A stretch of DNA of 64,000 nt from Streptomyces actinomycinicus. Its GTDB lineage: Bacteria; Actinomycetota; Actinomycetes; Streptomycetales; Streptomycetaceae. Both the position numbers and the translations under genes were made by a program. The DNA is taken from positions 62,001 to 126,000 of the forward strand of contig NZ_JAERRK010000012.1 of the NCBI RefSeq assembly GCF_016741775.1. The letters run 5' to 3'. Of this stretch, positions 8,785 through 18,299 are shown in pieces (position 1 is the stretch's first letter; every line of letters starts with the position of its first letter). Under the pieces are notes generated by a model. That model was not told the origin of the DNA. It was given only the letters and a program-made list of their open reading frames with translations, and made no database searches.

Positions 8785-9834
8785 ATGGTCACCGGCGGCG
8801 ACGTGTCCGCCGTGCTCACGCAGCGGGACCGGCGGCTGGGGTATCAGCCCGGCCGGGACCGGCCGCGGGCCCGCCGCCAGCAGGTGCTCGCGCAGCCGCA
8901 GGAAGTGGCCGAGCGGGTCGTCCGAGAACCGCTCCCAGGGGAACGACGTGGCGTACGGGCCGATCAGGCGTAGCTGGGCGCGGGCGTCGTCCCGGCGGTC
9001 CAGCCGCAGCAGGACGTACAGCAGCTTGTTGCGGACCTCGGCGGGCCACGGGTCGGCCGCCGGGAACCGTCCGGACAGGGCGATGGCGCGGTCGGCCGCC
9101 GCGTCCAGGCGGGCGCGGGGCACCTCGGGACCGCAGCCGTCGGTCAGATAGCCGAAGGCCGCCCGGGCGGGCAGGGCCTGCACGAGCGAGTCGGCCGGGG
9201 CGTCCTGGGCCGCGGTGTCGGCGAAGTCGAAGCACGCGTGGTGTGAGCCGTGCCAGGAGGCGGCGAGGTAGCGCAGGGCGGCGACGTGGCAGCCGTAGTG
9301 GTGCGGGGCGCGCCGGACGGCCGCCTCCCACAGCTCCTCGAAGTAGCGGTGCCCGGCCCGGGAGCCGCGCGCGTGGTCCAGCGCGATGCGCCAGGGGACG
9401 GGGTCGCGGTCGTCGGCGCGGGCGGCGGCGGTGATGTGCGGGCTGACCTCGCGCAGCAGCTCGGCGCGGGCCGGTGAGGGCCAGGCGTGGTCCACCGCCA
9501 GCTGGGCCCCGACGAGCAGCGCGTCGGGGTCGTCGGGGGCGGCCGCGCGCCAGGACTGGAACCACTCCGGGCGCGAGCGGGCGAAGGCGGCCAGGCGCCG
9601 TGCGTACCGGTCCCGGTTCTCCCACTCGGCCGCGGTGCGGGTGGTGGCCAGCAGGCCGGCCGCGGCGGTGTGCTCGCCCCGGCCGGCCGCGACCAGCGCG
9701 GGCGAGAGCCGGTCGTCGGGCGCGTCGAGCACGGCCTCGTCCCCGGCCGGCGGTCGGCCGGCCGGGGACGCGGAGCGTTTGGTCATCCGGGTGGGGCGGA
9801 TGAACGAGGGCAGCAGAGCCATGGTGTCGACCAT
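8782..9834 (-). CDS. Helical-repeat (TPR-like) hypothetical protein
   Basis: 350 aa from ATG 9834 (MVDTMALLPSF); an ATG 12 nt later (9822) is equally possible. The frame opens 24 codons further upstream without a better start. Predicted all-helical with repeated blocks of 35-50 residues rich in Ala, Arg and Trp (WENRDRYARRLAAF, WFQSWRAAAPDDPDALL, PWRIALDHARG, YFEELWEAAVRR). This fits the 'DUF4034-like/TPR' scaffolds of streptomycetes. No catalytic motif. It ends 11 bp before the LON gene. Confidence 0.75.
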   Translation of the reverse strand: MVDTMALLPSFIRPTRMTKRSASPAGRPPAGDEAVLDAPDDRLSPALVAAGRGEHTAAAGLLATTRTAAEWENRDRYARRLAAFARSRPEWFQSWRAAAPDDPDALLVGAQLAVDHAWPSPARAELLREVSPHITAAARADDRDPVPWRIALDHARGSRAGHRYFEELWEAAVRRAPHHYGCHVAALRYLAASWHGSHHACFDFADTAAQDAPADSLVQALPARAAFGYLTDGCGPEVPRARLDAAADRAIALSGRFPAADPWPAEVRNKLLYVLLRLDRRDDARAQLRLIGPYATSFPWERFSDDPLGHFLRLREHLLAAGPRPVPAGLIPQPPVPLREHGGHVAAGDH

Positions 9835-9954
9835 TGAAAGTCCGCAGCTCGGGAGCGCGCCAGAGGGCCCGCGGAAGTCGCGGAAGGTTGTACGGCACAA
9901 GGTCAAGGACGGGTAAAAGGTGATGTCCGGCCTTTTGGTGACTCAGCGTGGCGA

Positions 9955-10069
9955 ACCAGCTCCGGCGCCGCGGCCGGATCAGCTCCGGCGCCGCAGGCGG
10001 ATCAGCTGCGGCGCGGCAGGCGGATCAGCTATGGGGCAGCAGCCGGATCAGCTCCGGCGCAGCAGGCGG
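9955..10069. repeat. Five 23-bp tandem repeats spanning the stop codon of the gene at 10048
   Basis: Units at 9955, 9978, 10001, 10024 and 10047, each exactly 23 bp, consensus ATCAGCTCCGGCGCCGCAGG + CGG. On the minus strand each copy carries the sequence that encodes the last residues (RLLRRS) and TGA of the membrane protein. Only the rightmost unit is the real gene end; the other four lie in its 3' flank. Confidence 0.92.
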
Positions 10070-11625
10070 GTCGCGCCCGCCGCGACCGTGGTGGCCAGGA
10101 CCCAGCCGAGCAGGATCATCGCGGCCGCCAGCCACTGCCACGCGCCGCGCAGCTGCCACTGGCCGGCCTGGCCGAGATCGATCACCGGCAGCAGCAGGTC
10201 CAGCGTGAACAGCGCCGGGCTCCAGGCCTGATGCCCGCCGGGGTTCACCGGTGGATGGTCCGCGTGGGCGAACGCCAGGGTGCCGGCCGCCCACAGCACC
10301 GCCATCCACACCGCGGCCCGGCCCGGCCGGTAGCCGTAGGCCACGGTCCAGTCCTGCACGAACCCCCAGACCTTGCCGGCCGGCGGCAGCGTCTCGCGCC
10401 GCCGGCGCTGCTTGGCGAGCAGCACCTCGCGCGCGTCCTCGTCCTCGCCGGCGGCGCGCAGCACCGCGGCCAGCCGCTCGTACGGCTCCGGGGCGTACTC
10501 GGCGGTGGCCGCCGCCACCCAGTCCAGGCGCCGGGCCAGCGGGAACGGTCCCTGCGGCACCAGGTTCTCGTAGGCGAAGCCGCCCATGTGCAGGTTGCCC
10601 GGGTCCGGCCAGCTGTTCGCCCGGTCCACCAGGGTCACGATCCGGGCTCCGGACAGCACCACCTTGCCGCGCTGCGGCTTGTCCCCGAGGAAGCGCAGCT
10701 CGGGCGTCTGCACCCGGCGCAGCGACAGCTCCTGGCCGTCGCCGAGGACGAACCGCGCCCGCTCCAGGTCGACGGCGTCCCCGAACCGCCCGTCGTCCAG
10801 CCGGATCCCGCCCCGGCACTCGAACCGCTGGATGCGTGTCCCGCGGGCGGGTGTCGTGCCGCTCAGCAGCGGGCTGCCGACACCGGCCGGGGTCAGGTAC
10901 AGGGTGCGTTCGACGGTCAGCTGGGGGGCGTTCAGGGCGAGCCGGGCGTACGGATTGGCGAGCTTGGCGCCGCGCAGGCTCAGCGAGACGCCGACCTTGG
11001 CGCCGCGCAGACTCAGCTCGCCGTGCGACTCCAGCATCTCCGCCTGCAGGTCCTGCCCGACGGTCATGCCGTCCCCCGCGATCGACCGGCCGCCGCGGTC
11101 CCGGCCCACGATCGCCTGGTTGAGCAGCAGATCGGTGCCGATGTGCGCGTCGGTCAGCCGGATGCCGCCCGGGAAGCGGCAGCGGGGCAGGTGCAGATCG
11201 CCCTCGGTGTGCACCCGGGCCGCCTCCAGGCGCGGGGCCGAGCAGTCCACCAGGCGCACGGTCGTGAAGCCGGCCTCCGGCAGCCGGATCTCCTCGTCGA
11301 AACGGCAGCCGCGCAGCTCCACGTACGGGGTGACCTGGCCGCCCGCCAGGTCCAGCGCGCCGGTGACGCGCACGCCGACGAGCTTCAGCGCGGACACCCG
11401 TCCCGCCAGCGCCGGCGGGCCGTCCAGCAGCAGCCAGCAGACCATGCGTGCCCGCACGGTCCGCTCGGGACCCCAGGGATGACCGCCGTGCGGATCGTCC
11501 ACGACGGCGTCGCCGCTGCTCAGGTCGTACAGGCTGCCGTTGCGGAAGGCCTGCCACATGCCCGCCTCGGCCGCGGTCAGGTCGTCCGGCAGGTCCCCGG
11601 CGCGGATGCCGGCCCCCTCGGTCAC
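10048..11625 (-). CDS. Pentapeptide-like beta-helix protein with C-terminal membrane region
   Basis: 525 aa. Residues about 60-370 are a run of short strand-like repeats ([53 protein letters not shown]), like a pentapeptide or right-handed beta-helix. After a helical, basic region (about 390-430) come two hydrophobic segments (about 435-455 and 490-515). Streptomyces annotations often call this family 'membrane-associated oxidoreductase', but I see no nucleotide-binding or redox motif. ATG 11625 follows AGGAG. The last codons sit in a 23-bp tandem repeat. Divergent from hisD. Confidence 0.78.
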   Translation of the reverse strand: MTEGAGIRAGDLPDDLTAAEAGMWQAFRNGSLYDLSSGDAVVDDPHGGHPWGPERTVRARMVCWLLLDGPPALAGRVSALKLVGVRVTGALDLAGGQVTPYVELRGCRFDEEIRLPEAGFTTVRLVDCSAPRLEAARVHTEGDLHLPRCRFPGGIRLTDAHIGTDLLLNQAIVGRDRGGRSIAGDGMTVGQDLQAEMLESHGELSLRGAKVGVSLSLRGAKLANPYARLALNAPQLTVERTLYLTPAGVGSPLLSGTTPARGTRIQRFECRGGIRLDDGRFGDAVDLERARFVLGDGQELSLRRVQTPELRFLGDKPQRGKVVLSGARIVTLVDRANSWPDPGNLHMGGFAYENLVPQGPFPLARRLDWVAAATAEYAPEPYERLAAVLRAAGEDEDAREVLLAKQRRRRETLPPAGKVWGFVQDWTVAYGYRPGRAAVWMAVLWAAGTLAFAHADHPPVNPGGHQAWSPALFTLDLLLPVIDLGQAGQWQLRGAWQWLAAAMILLGWVLATTVAAGATRLLRRS

Positions 11626-11731
11626 CGCACTCCTCTCCCGGTTCAGTCGTTTTCGTACAGCCGTTCATGCCCGCTGCGTGACCCCCGGAACACCACACGT
11701 GAAGGTGATCTTCCGGGTTCCGGCCAGCCTA

Positions 11732-11773
11732 TGTACCAGGCATTGGCCCACGTTCTGTATCAGCCATTGATAC
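11732..11773. promoter_or_regulatory. Repeated operator-like sequence upstream of hisD
   Basis: A 15-nt direct repeat, TGTACCAGGCATTGG (11732-11746) and TGTATCAGCCATTGA (11756-11770), matches at 12 of 15 positions, 24 bp apart. The second copy contains the perfect inverted repeat GTATCA-GCCAT-TGATAC (11757-11773). It lies 42-83 nt before the hisD start, in the divergent gap 11626-11814. A his-operon regulator site is an inference. Confidence 0.45.
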
Positions 11774-11814
11774 GCGCGGACGGCCGCGGACACCGGTCTG
11801 AGAGAATTGGGACT

Positions 11815-13140
11815 GTGATTTCCCGAATCGATCTGCGCGGCGACGCCCTCCCCGAGGGCCCCGCCCTGCGCGACCTGCTGCCCCGAGCCGACTTCGACGT
11901 CTCGGCCGCCCTGGAGAAGGTGCGTCCGATCTGCGAAGCCGTGCATCATCGTGGCGACGCGGCGCTGATCGACTTCGCCGAGAAATTCGACGGAGTACGG
12001 CTGGAATCCGTCCGTGTGCCGGCCCAGGCGCTCTCCGACGCGCTGGCGGCCCTCGACCCGGCCGTGCGCGCCGCGCTGGAGGAGTCCATCCGCCGCGCCC
12101 GTCTGGTCCACCGCGCGCAGCGCCGTACGACGCACACCACGCAGGTCGTGCCCGGCGGCTCGGTGACCGAGAAGTGGGTGCCGGTGGAGCGCGTCGGTCT
12201 GTACGCGCCCGGCGGCCGCTCGGTCTACCCCTCGTCCGTGATCATGAACGCCGTACCGGCCCAGGAGGCCGGGGTCGAGTCCATCGCGCTGGCCTCGCCG
12301 CCGCAGGCCGAGTTCGGCGGTCTGCCGCACCCCACCATCCTCGCCGCGTGCGCACTGCTCGGCGTGGACGAGGTGTACGCGGCCGGCGGGGCCACCGCCG
12401 TCGCGATGTTCGCGCACGGGACCGAGTCCTGCCCGCCCGCCAACATGGTCACCGGCCCCGGCAACATCTGGGTCGCCGCCGCCAAGCGCTACTTCACCGG
12501 CAAGATCGGCATCGACGCCGAGGCCGGCCCCACGGAGATCGCGGTCCTCGCGGACTCCACCGCCGACCCGGTGCACGTCGCCTCGGACCTGATCAGCCAG
12601 GCCGAGCACGACCCGCTCGCGGCGGCCGTCCTGGTCACCGACTCCGTCGAGCTGGCGGACGCCGTGGAACAGGAGCTGCAGCCGCAGGTCGCCGCCACCA
12701 AGCACGTCGAGGACCGGATCGTGCCCGCGCTGAAGGGCCCGCAGTCCGCGATCGTCCTCGTGGACGGCATCGAGGAGGGTCTGAGGGTGGTCGACGCGTA
12801 CGGCGCCGAGCACCTGGAGATCCAGACCGCCGACGCCGCCGCCGTCGCCGACCGGGTGAAGAACGCCGGCGCGGTCTTCATCGGCCCCTGGGCCCCCGTC
12901 TCGCTCGGCGACTACGCGGCCGGGTCCAACCACGTCCTGCCCACCGGCGGCTGCGCCTGCCACTCCTCCGGCCTGTCCGTCCAGTCCTTCCTGCGCGGCA
13001 TCCACATCGTCGACTACACGAAGGACGCGCTGGCCGAGGTCGCGCACCACGTGGTCACGCTGGCGGAGGCGGAGGACCTGCCCGCGCACGGCGCGGCGAT
13101 CAAGGCGAGGTTCGGCTGGAAGGTACCCGAGAGCAAGTGA
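11815..13140 (+). CDS. hisD: Histidinol dehydrogenase
   Basis: 441 aa. Last two steps of histidine synthesis: histidinol to histidine with 2 NAD+. Conserved blocks: [53 protein letters not shown] with the zinc-ligand Gln and His, EHLEI, and [21 protein letters not shown] with the later Asp and His ligands. GTG 11815 is 7 nt after GAGAAT (11802-11807), a likely leaderless start and head of the his operon. Reading upstream of this point is a shadow of the minus-strand gene. Its TGA overlaps the hisC GTG. Confidence 0.97.
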   Translation: MISRIDLRGDALPEGPALRDLLPRADFDVSAALEKVRPICEAVHHRGDAALIDFAEKFDGVRLESVRVPAQALSDALAALDPAVRAALEESIRRARLVHRAQRRTTHTTQVVPGGSVTEKWVPVERVGLYAPGGRSVYPSSVIMNAVPAQEAGVESIALASPPQAEFGGLPHPTILAACALLGVDEVYAAGGATAVAMFAHGTESCPPANMVTGPGNIWVAAAKRYFTGKIGIDAEAGPTEIAVLADSTADPVHVASDLISQAEHDPLAAAVLVTDSVELADAVEQELQPQVAATKHVEDRIVPALKGPQSAIVLVDGIEEGLRVVDAYGAEHLEIQTADAAAVADRVKNAGAVFIGPWAPVSLGDYAAGSNHVLPTGGCACHSSGLSVQSFLRGIHIVDYTKDALAEVAHHVVTLAEAEDLPAHGAAIKARFGWKVPESK

Positions 13141-14273
13141 CCCGCATCGACGATCTCCCCGTACGGGACGAGCTGCGCGGCAAGTCCCCTTACGGCGCGC
13201 CCCAGTTGGACGTCCCCGTACGGCTGAACACGAACGAGAACCCCTACCCCCTGCCGGAGCCGCTGGTCGAGCGGATCGCGGAGCGGGTGCGGGAGGCCGC
13301 CCGCGACCTGAACCGCTACCCCGACCGGGACGCGGTGCAGCTGCGCACCGAGCTGGCCGCTTACCTGACGAAGACCGGCAAGCACCCGCTCGGCACCGAG
13401 AACGTGTGGGCCGCCAACGGTTCCAACGAGGTCATCCAGCAGCTGCTGCAGACCTTCGGCGGACCGGGCCGCACGGCCCTCGGCTTCGAGCCGTCGTACT
13501 CGATGCACGCGCTCATCGCGCGCGGCACCGGCACCGGCTGGATCTCCGGTCCGCGCGGCGCGGACTTCACGATCGACCTCGCCGCCGCCGAGCGTGCCAT
13601 CGCCGAGCACAGGCCCGACGTCGTCTTCATCACCACCCCCAACAACCCCACCGGCAACGCCGTCCCGCCGGAGACGGTCCTCGCGCTGTACGAGGCGGCC
13701 CAGGCCGCGAAGCCGTCGATGGTGGTCGTGGACGAGGCGTACGTCGAGTTCAGCCACGGCGACTCGCTGCTGCCGCTGCTGGCGGGCCGCCCGCACCTGG
13801 TCGTCTCCCGCACCATGTCGAAGGCGTTCGGGGCCGCCGGGCTCCGCCTCGGCTACCTGGCCGCCGACCCGGCGGTCGTGGACGCCGTACAGCTGGTCCG
13901 GCTGCCCTACCACCTGTCGGCGATCACCCAGGCGACCGCCCTGGCCGCGCTGGAGCACACCGACACGCTGCTGGGCTACGTGGAGCAGCTGAAGGCGGAA
14001 CGGGACCGGCTGGTCGCCGAGCTGCGCGCGATCGGCTTCGAGGTCACGGAGTCCGACGCGAACTTCGTGCAGTTCGGCCGGTTCGCCGACGCCCACGAGG
14101 CCTGGCAGAAGATCCTGGAGCGGGGCGTCCTGGTCCGGGACAACGGCGTACCGGGATGGCTGCGGGTCTCCGCGGGCACGCCGGCCGAGAACGACGCGTT
14201 CCTGGACGCGGTCCGTGACGTGCAGAGTTTTGTGGGGGACACCCCCACGCCCCCGAAGGAGCTTGAGGCATGA
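13137..14273 (+). CDS. hisC: Histidinol-phosphate aminotransferase
   Basis: 378 aa, PLP fold type I. It transfers the amino group from glutamate to imidazole-acetol phosphate. Seen: [36 protein letters not shown] with the PLP-ring Asp, SRTMSKAFG with the Schiff-base Lys near residue 230, and the Arg in GLRLGYL. GTG start overlaps the hisD stop by 4 nt, so translation is coupled. Confidence 0.97.
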   Translation: MTRIDDLPVRDELRGKSPYGAPQLDVPVRLNTNENPYPLPEPLVERIAERVREAARDLNRYPDRDAVQLRTELAAYLTKTGKHPLGTENVWAANGSNEVIQQLLQTFGGPGRTALGFEPSYSMHALIARGTGTGWISGPRGADFTIDLAAAERAIAEHRPDVVFITTPNNPTGNAVPPETVLALYEAAQAAKPSMVVVDEAYVEFSHGDSLLPLLAGRPHLVVSRTMSKAFGAAGLRLGYLAADPAVVDAVQLVRLPYHLSAITQATALAALEHTDTLLGYVEQLKAERDRLVAELRAIGFEVTESDANFVQFGRFADAHEAWQKILERGVLVRDNGVPGWLRVSAGTPAENDAFLDAVRDVQSFVGDTPTPPKELEA

Positions 14274-14863
14274 GCCGCGTAGGACGCGTGGAGCGCACCA
14301 CCAAGGAGACCTCGGTCCTGGTCGAGATAGACCTCGACGGCACCGGGCGGACCGACATCGCCACCGGCGTCGGCTTCTACGACCACATGCTCGACCAGCT
14401 CGGCCGGCACGGTCTGTTCGACCTGACCGTGAAGACCGACGGCGACCTGCACATCGACTCCCACCACACCATCGAGGACACCGCCCTCGCGCTGGGCGCC
14501 GCCTTCAAGCAGGCGCTCGGGGACAAGGTGGGCATCTACCGCTTCGGCAACTGCACGGTCCCGCTGGACGAGTCCCTCGCCCAGGTCACCGTCGACCTGT
14601 CCGGCCGCCCCTACCTCGTGCACACCGAGCCCGAGAAGATGGCGCCGATGATCGGCGAGTACGACACGACGATGACGCGGCACATCCTGGAGTCCTTCGT
14701 CGCCCAGGCGCAGATCGCGCTGCACGTGCACGTGCCGTACGGGCGCAACGCGCACCACATCGTGGAGTGCCAGTTCAAGGCGCTCGCCCGGGCGCTCCGT
14801 TACGCCTCCGAGCGCGACCCGCGCGCGGCCGGCATCCTCCCCTCCACGAAGGGCGCGCTCTAA
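14270..14863 (+). CDS. hisB: Imidazoleglycerol-phosphate dehydratase
   Basis: 197 aa. Monofunctional IGPD without the phosphatase domain found in E. coli HisB. Manganese-binding motifs [20 protein letters not shown] and [11 protein letters not shown] are all intact. ATG overlaps the hisC stop by 4 nt. Followed at once by a 54-aa membrane peptide gene. Confidence 0.97.
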   Translation: MSRVGRVERTTKETSVLVEIDLDGTGRTDIATGVGFYDHMLDQLGRHGLFDLTVKTDGDLHIDSHHTIEDTALALGAAFKQALGDKVGIYRFGNCTVPLDESLAQVTVDLSGRPYLVHTEPEKMAPMIGEYDTTMTRHILESFVAQAQIALHVHVPYGRNAHHIVECQFKALARALRYASERDPRAAGILPSTKGAL

Positions 14864-14866
14864 CCC

Positions 14867-15031
14867 ATGAACGGTCTGTCGACCCTCCTGATCGTCGTCG
14901 GCCTCTTCCTGGTCGGCGGCATCGTCTCCTTCGTGAAGCAGAAGATGCCCACGAGCCTCATCGTGCTGCTCTCCATCGGCGCGGGCATGTGCCTGGTCGC
15001 GGGCGTCCTGCGGCTGGAGGTGTGGAATTGA
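14867..15031 (+). CDS. 54-aa membrane peptide inside the his operon
   Basis: ATG 14867 lies 3 nt after the hisB stop; the TGA (15029-15031) overlaps the TTG start of hisH. Two hydrophobic helices (about residues 4-20 and 30-46) flank a short basic loop, FVKQKMPTS. The Met-rich end reads LRLEVWN. There is no Shine-Dalgarno of its own; coupling to hisB is likely. I know of no assigned function. Its precise fit between two his genes argues that it is a real gene. Confidence 0.75.
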   Translation: MNGLSTLLIVVGLFLVGGIVSFVKQKMPTSLIVLLSIGAGMCLVAGVLRLEVWN

Positions 15032-15666
15032 GCACCAAGAAGGTCGTGGTCTTCGACTACGGCTTCGGCAACGTCCGGTCCGCCGAGCGCGCCCTCGCGC
15101 GGGTGGGCGCCGAGGTCGAGATCACGCGCGACTTCGACAAGGCGATGGACGCCGACGGCCTGCTGGTGCCGGGCGTCGGCGCCTTCGCGGCCTGCATGGA
15201 CGGCCTGCGTGCCGCCCGCGGTGACTGGGTCGTGGACCGCCGGCTGTCCGGCGGACGCCCGGTCATGGGCATCTGCGTCGGCATGCAGATCCTGTTCGCG
15301 CGCGGCATCGAGCACGGCGTGGAGGCCGAGGGCCTGGACGAGTGGCCCGGCACGGTCGAGCCGCTCCAGGCCGACGTCGTGCCCCACATGGGCTGGAACA
15401 CCGTCGACGCCCCGGCCGGCTCCCAGCTGTTCGCGGGCCTGGACACCGACGCCCGCTTCTACTTCGTGCACTCCTACGCGGTCCACGACTGGACCCTGGA
15501 GACCCACAATCCGCTGATCGAGGCCCCCAAGGTCACCTGGTCCACGCACGGCAAGCCGTTCGTGGCCGCCGTGGAGAACGGCGCCCTGTGGGCCACCCAG
15601 TTCCACCCCGAGAAGTCCGGCGACGCCGGCGCCCAGCTCCTCACCAACTGGATCGGAAGCCTGTAG
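15028..15666 (+). CDS. hisH: Imidazole glycerol phosphate synthase, glutaminase subunit
   Basis: 212 aa. Class I glutamine amidotransferase that feeds ammonia to HisF. Catalytic triad: Cys in [10 protein letters not shown] (near residue 88), His and Glu in [10 protein letters not shown] (near 195). [12 protein letters not shown] is also typical. The start is a rare TTG at 15028, preceded by GGAGG at 15016-15020 (7-nt gap); no better start exists before the conserved [13 protein letters not shown]. It overlaps the upstream peptide gene by 4 nt. Confidence 0.95.
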   Translation: MSTKKVVVFDYGFGNVRSAERALARVGAEVEITRDFDKAMDADGLLVPGVGAFAACMDGLRAARGDWVVDRRLSGGRPVMGICVGMQILFARGIEHGVEAEGLDEWPGTVEPLQADVVPHMGWNTVDAPAGSQLFAGLDTDARFYFVHSYAVHDWTLETHNPLIEAPKVTWSTHGKPFVAAVENGALWATQFHPEKSGDAGAQLLTNWIGSL

Positions 15667-15669
15667 ACC

Positions 15670-16395
15670 ATGGCCAAGCTCGAACTCCTCCCCGCCGTCG
15701 ACGTCCGCGACGGCCAGGCCGTACGCCTCGTCCACGGCGAGTCCGGGACCGAGACCTCCTACGGCTCCCCGCTGGAGGCCGCCCTCGCCTGGCAGCGTTC
15801 CGGCGCGGAGTGGCTGCACCTGGTCGACCTGGACGCCGCGTTCGGCACCGGTGACAACCGGGAGCTGATCGCCGAGGTGGCACGCGCGATGGACATCAAG
15901 GTGGAGCTGTCCGGCGGTATCCGCGACGACGCCTCCCTGGCGGCCGCCCTCGCCACCGGCTGCACGCGCGTGAACCTCGGCACGGCCGCCCTGGAGACCC
16001 CGGAGTGGGTCGCCAAGGTCATCGCCGAGCACGGTGACAAGATCGCGGTCGGCCTGGACGTGCGCGGCACCACCCTGCGCGGGCGCGGCTGGACCCGCGA
16101 CGGCGGTGACCTGTACGAGACGCTGGAGCGGCTGAACAAGGAGGGCTGCGCCCGCTACGTCGTCACCGACATCGCCAAGGACGGCACGCTCCAGGGCCCG
16201 AACCTGGAGCTGCTCAGGAACGTCTGCGCCGCGACGGACCGCCCGGTCGTGGCCTCCGGCGGCGTGTCGTCGCTGGACGACCTGCGGGCCATCGCCGAGC
16301 TGGTACCCCTCGGTGTCGAGGGCTCCATCGTCGGGAAGGCCCTTTACGCGAAGGCGTTCACCCTGGAAGAGGCCTTGGAGGCTGTGTCGTCATGA
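15670..16395 (+). CDS. priA: Bifunctional HisA/TrpF isomerase
   Basis: 241 aa TIM barrel. In streptomycetes and mycobacteria PriA isomerises both ProFAR (histidine) and PRA (tryptophan). Seen: [13 protein letters not shown] with the first catalytic Asp (about 11), [32 protein letters not shown]-like block [10 protein letters not shown] with the second Asp (about 130-175), and [10 protein letters not shown] phosphate binding. No trpF occurs with the trp genes here, as expected if PriA serves both pathways. ATG 15670, 3 nt after hisH. Confidence 0.95.
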   Translation: MAKLELLPAVDVRDGQAVRLVHGESGTETSYGSPLEAALAWQRSGAEWLHLVDLDAAFGTGDNRELIAEVARAMDIKVELSGGIRDDASLAAALATGCTRVNLGTAALETPEWVAKVIAEHGDKIAVGLDVRGTTLRGRGWTRDGGDLYETLERLNKEGCARYVVTDIAKDGTLQGPNLELLRNVCAATDRPVVASGGVSSLDDLRAIAELVPLGVEGSIVGKALYAKAFTLEEALEAVSS

Positions 16396-16784
16396 GTGGT
16401 GCCGTACGGCGCGAGCAGAGCGGAAGTCCCTGGGAAGAGAGTTTCGGTTTCGCGCGCGCCGTCGCGGCGGGCGACCGCGTCCTGGTGGCGGGCACGACGT
16501 CCTTCAGGGGCACCGTGCTGTACGGGGAGGGCGACCCGTACGAACAGGCCAAGGTGGCCTTCACGAGCGCCCTGGAGGCGATCGCCGAGTTCGGGCTCGG
16601 CATCGGGTCCGTGATCCGTACGCGGATGTACCTGAGCCATGTGCGGGACGTGGACGCCGTGGGCCGGGCGCACAAGGAGATGTTCGACTCGGTGCGCCCC
16701 GTCTCGACCCTGCTGGTCGTGGAGGGGTTCGTGGATCCCCGCATCCTGGTCGAAGTAGAACTCGAAGCATTCAGAGGAGCCTGA
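16392..16784 (+). CDS. RidA-family (YjgF) enamine deaminase-like protein
   Basis: 130 aa. The Rid fold is shown by [41 protein letters not shown] with the substrate-binding Arg, [22 protein letters not shown]. The family clears reactive imines and enamines. It overlaps priA by 4 nt and sits 6 bp before hisF, so it is part of the his operon. Exact substrate unknown; it belongs to a Rid subgroup rather than the archetype. Confidence 0.9.
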   Translation: MSGAVRREQSGSPWEESFGFARAVAAGDRVLVAGTTSFRGTVLYGEGDPYEQAKVAFTSALEAIAEFGLGIGSVIRTRMYLSHVRDVDAVGRAHKEMFDSVRPVSTLLVVEGFVDPRILVEVELEAFRGA

Positions 16785-16790
16785 GCAGTC

Positions 16791-17546
16791 ATGACCCTGG
16801 CGGTCCGAGTCATCCCCTGCCTGGACGTGGACGACGGCCGGGTCGTCAAGGGCGTCAACTTCCAGAACCTGCGCGACGCGGGCGACCCCGTCGAGATGGC
16901 CAAGGTGTACGACGCCGAGGGCGCCGACGAGCTGACGTTCCTGGACATCACCGCGTCCTCCGGCAACCGGGAGACGACCTACGACGTGGTGCGCCGCACC
17001 GCCGAGCAGGTCTTCATCCCGCTGACGGTCGGCGGGGGTGTCCGTACCGCGGAGGACGTGGACAAGCTGCTGCGGGCGGGCGCCGACAAGGTCGGCGTGA
17101 ACACCGCGGCCATCGCCCGCCCCGACCTGATCCGCGAGATCGCCGAGCGGTTCGGCCGGCAGGTGCTGGTGCTGTCGGTGGACGCCCGGCGCACCGAGTC
17201 GGGTTCGTTCGAGGTGACCACCCACGGCGGCCGGCGCGGCACCGGCATCGACGCGGTGGAGTGGGCGCACCGGGCGGCGGAGCTGGGCGCGGGGGAGATC
17301 CTGCTGAACTCCATGGACGCGGACGGCACGAAGGACGGCTACGACCTGGAGATGATCGCGGCGGTCCGCAAGCACGTGACCGTCCCGGTGATCGCGTCGG
17401 GCGGAGCCGGCGAGCTGGCCCACTTCCCGCCGGCCGTCACGGCGGGCGCGGACGCGGTGCTGGCCGCGTCGGTGTTCCACTTCGGTGACCTGCGGATCGG
17501 CGAGGTCAAGCAGACACTGCGGGAAGCCGGCCACCCGGTGCGGTGA
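16791..17546 (+). CDS. hisF: Imidazole glycerol phosphate synthase, cyclase subunit
   Basis: 251 aa TIM barrel. It closes the imidazole ring and releases AICAR, using ammonia from HisH. Motifs: [19 protein letters not shown] with the catalytic Asp near residue 11, [36 protein letters not shown] with the second Asp near 130-180, and [11 protein letters not shown]. Last gene of the operon; a hairpin follows. Confidence 0.97.
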   Translation: MTLAVRVIPCLDVDDGRVVKGVNFQNLRDAGDPVEMAKVYDAEGADELTFLDITASSGNRETTYDVVRRTAEQVFIPLTVGGGVRTAEDVDKLLRAGADKVGVNTAAIARPDLIREIAERFGRQVLVLSVDARRTESGSFEVTTHGGRRGTGIDAVEWAHRAAELGAGEILLNSMDADGTKDGYDLEMIAAVRKHVTVPVIASGGAGELAHFPPAVTAGADAVLAASVFHFGDLRIGEVKQTLREAGHPVR

Positions 17547-17563
17547 CGCGCCGCCGAGTTTCG

Positions 17564-17593
17564 GCCCCGGCCGCCCCTGCGGGCGACCGGGGC
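17564..17593 (+). terminator. Terminator of the his operon
   Basis: Arms 17564-17576 and 17581-17593 pair over 13 bp with one mismatch and a CTGC loop, followed by TTTCTC. Confidence 0.75.
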
Positions 17594-17636
17594 TTTCTCG
17601 TGCCCGGACGCCCGCCCCACGCCCAGATGCAAAAGG

Positions 17637-17666
17637 AAAGTTGCGCAAAATTTGTTGCGCAACTTT
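17637..17666. promoter_or_regulatory. Palindromic operator of the ArsR-type regulator
   Basis: Perfect 12-bp arms AAAGTTGCGCAA (17637-17648) and TTGCGCAACTTT (17655-17666) around AATTTG. Each arm contains the palindrome TTGCGCAA. The site lies just upstream of a -10 (TAGGCT, 17678-17683) and a leaderless ATG at 17690, so it would cover the -35 region. This is an arrangement typical of autorepression. Confidence 0.75.
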
Positions 17667-17689
17667 TCTTTCGTATCTAGGCTGGAGTC

Positions 17690-18277
17690 ATGCCGAGCGA
17701 AGAGAACCGCAGGATCACGGACGTGGGCACCCTCAAGGCCCTCGCCCACCCCTTGCGCGCCGACCTGTACCGCCTGCTGTGCCTCGAGGGCGTCGCCACG
17801 GCGTCCCAGCTCGCCGAGCACGTCGACGAGGCCGTGTCCCTGGTCAGCTACCACCTGCGCAAGCTCGCCCAGCACGGGCTGATCGAGGAGGCGCAGCCGC
17901 AGACCGGGGACGCCCGGGAACGCTGGTGGCAGCCCGCATCGGACGGCGTGTCCATCCGGGACGCCGACTTCCGCGGGGAGCCGGGCAAGGCCGCGGCCCA
18001 TCTGGCGGCCACCCGCCTCTTCCACGACCAGCGAGCCCGCCACTACAGCCGCTACCTGGACGAACGCCCCACGTGGAGCGCCGAGTGGAACGCCGCGGTG
18101 ATGGACAACGAGTCCTGGATGCGACTGACCCCGGCGGAACTCACCGCACTGAAGGAAGAACTGGTGGCGCTGCTGCGCCGGTACGACGAGCAGGGCCGGG
18201 CCGCCGAAGCCGAGGGCGGGACCGAGGAGCGCGAACACGTCGCGCTGTACATGTACGGCTTCCCCTTCCGCGTCTGA
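17690..18277 (+). CDS. ArsR-family winged-helix regulator
   Basis: 195 aa. Residues about 10-85 form a winged helix: DVGTLKALAHPLRADLYRLL, ATASQLAEHVDEAVSLVSYHLRKLAQHGLIEEA. The C-terminal part (about 100-195) is helical and Arg/Trp-rich with no Cys metal site, so it is not a classic metal sensor. ATG 17690 is 6 nt after the TAGGCT hexamer (leaderless). The MFS gene starts 22 bp later. It most likely represses itself and the transporter. Ligand unknown. Confidence 0.9.
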   Translation: MPSEENRRITDVGTLKALAHPLRADLYRLLCLEGVATASQLAEHVDEAVSLVSYHLRKLAQHGLIEEAQPQTGDARERWWQPASDGVSIRDADFRGEPGKAAAHLAATRLFHDQRARHYSRYLDERPTWSAEWNAAVMDNESWMRLTPAELTALKEELVALLRRYDEQGRAAEAEGGTEEREHVALYMYGFPFRV

Positions 18278-18299
18278 CCCGAGCCCGAGAGGCCCCGCC

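Noticed and set aside
9955-10069. CRISPR array
   Set aside because: Units are directly adjacent with no spacers, and there are no cas genes.
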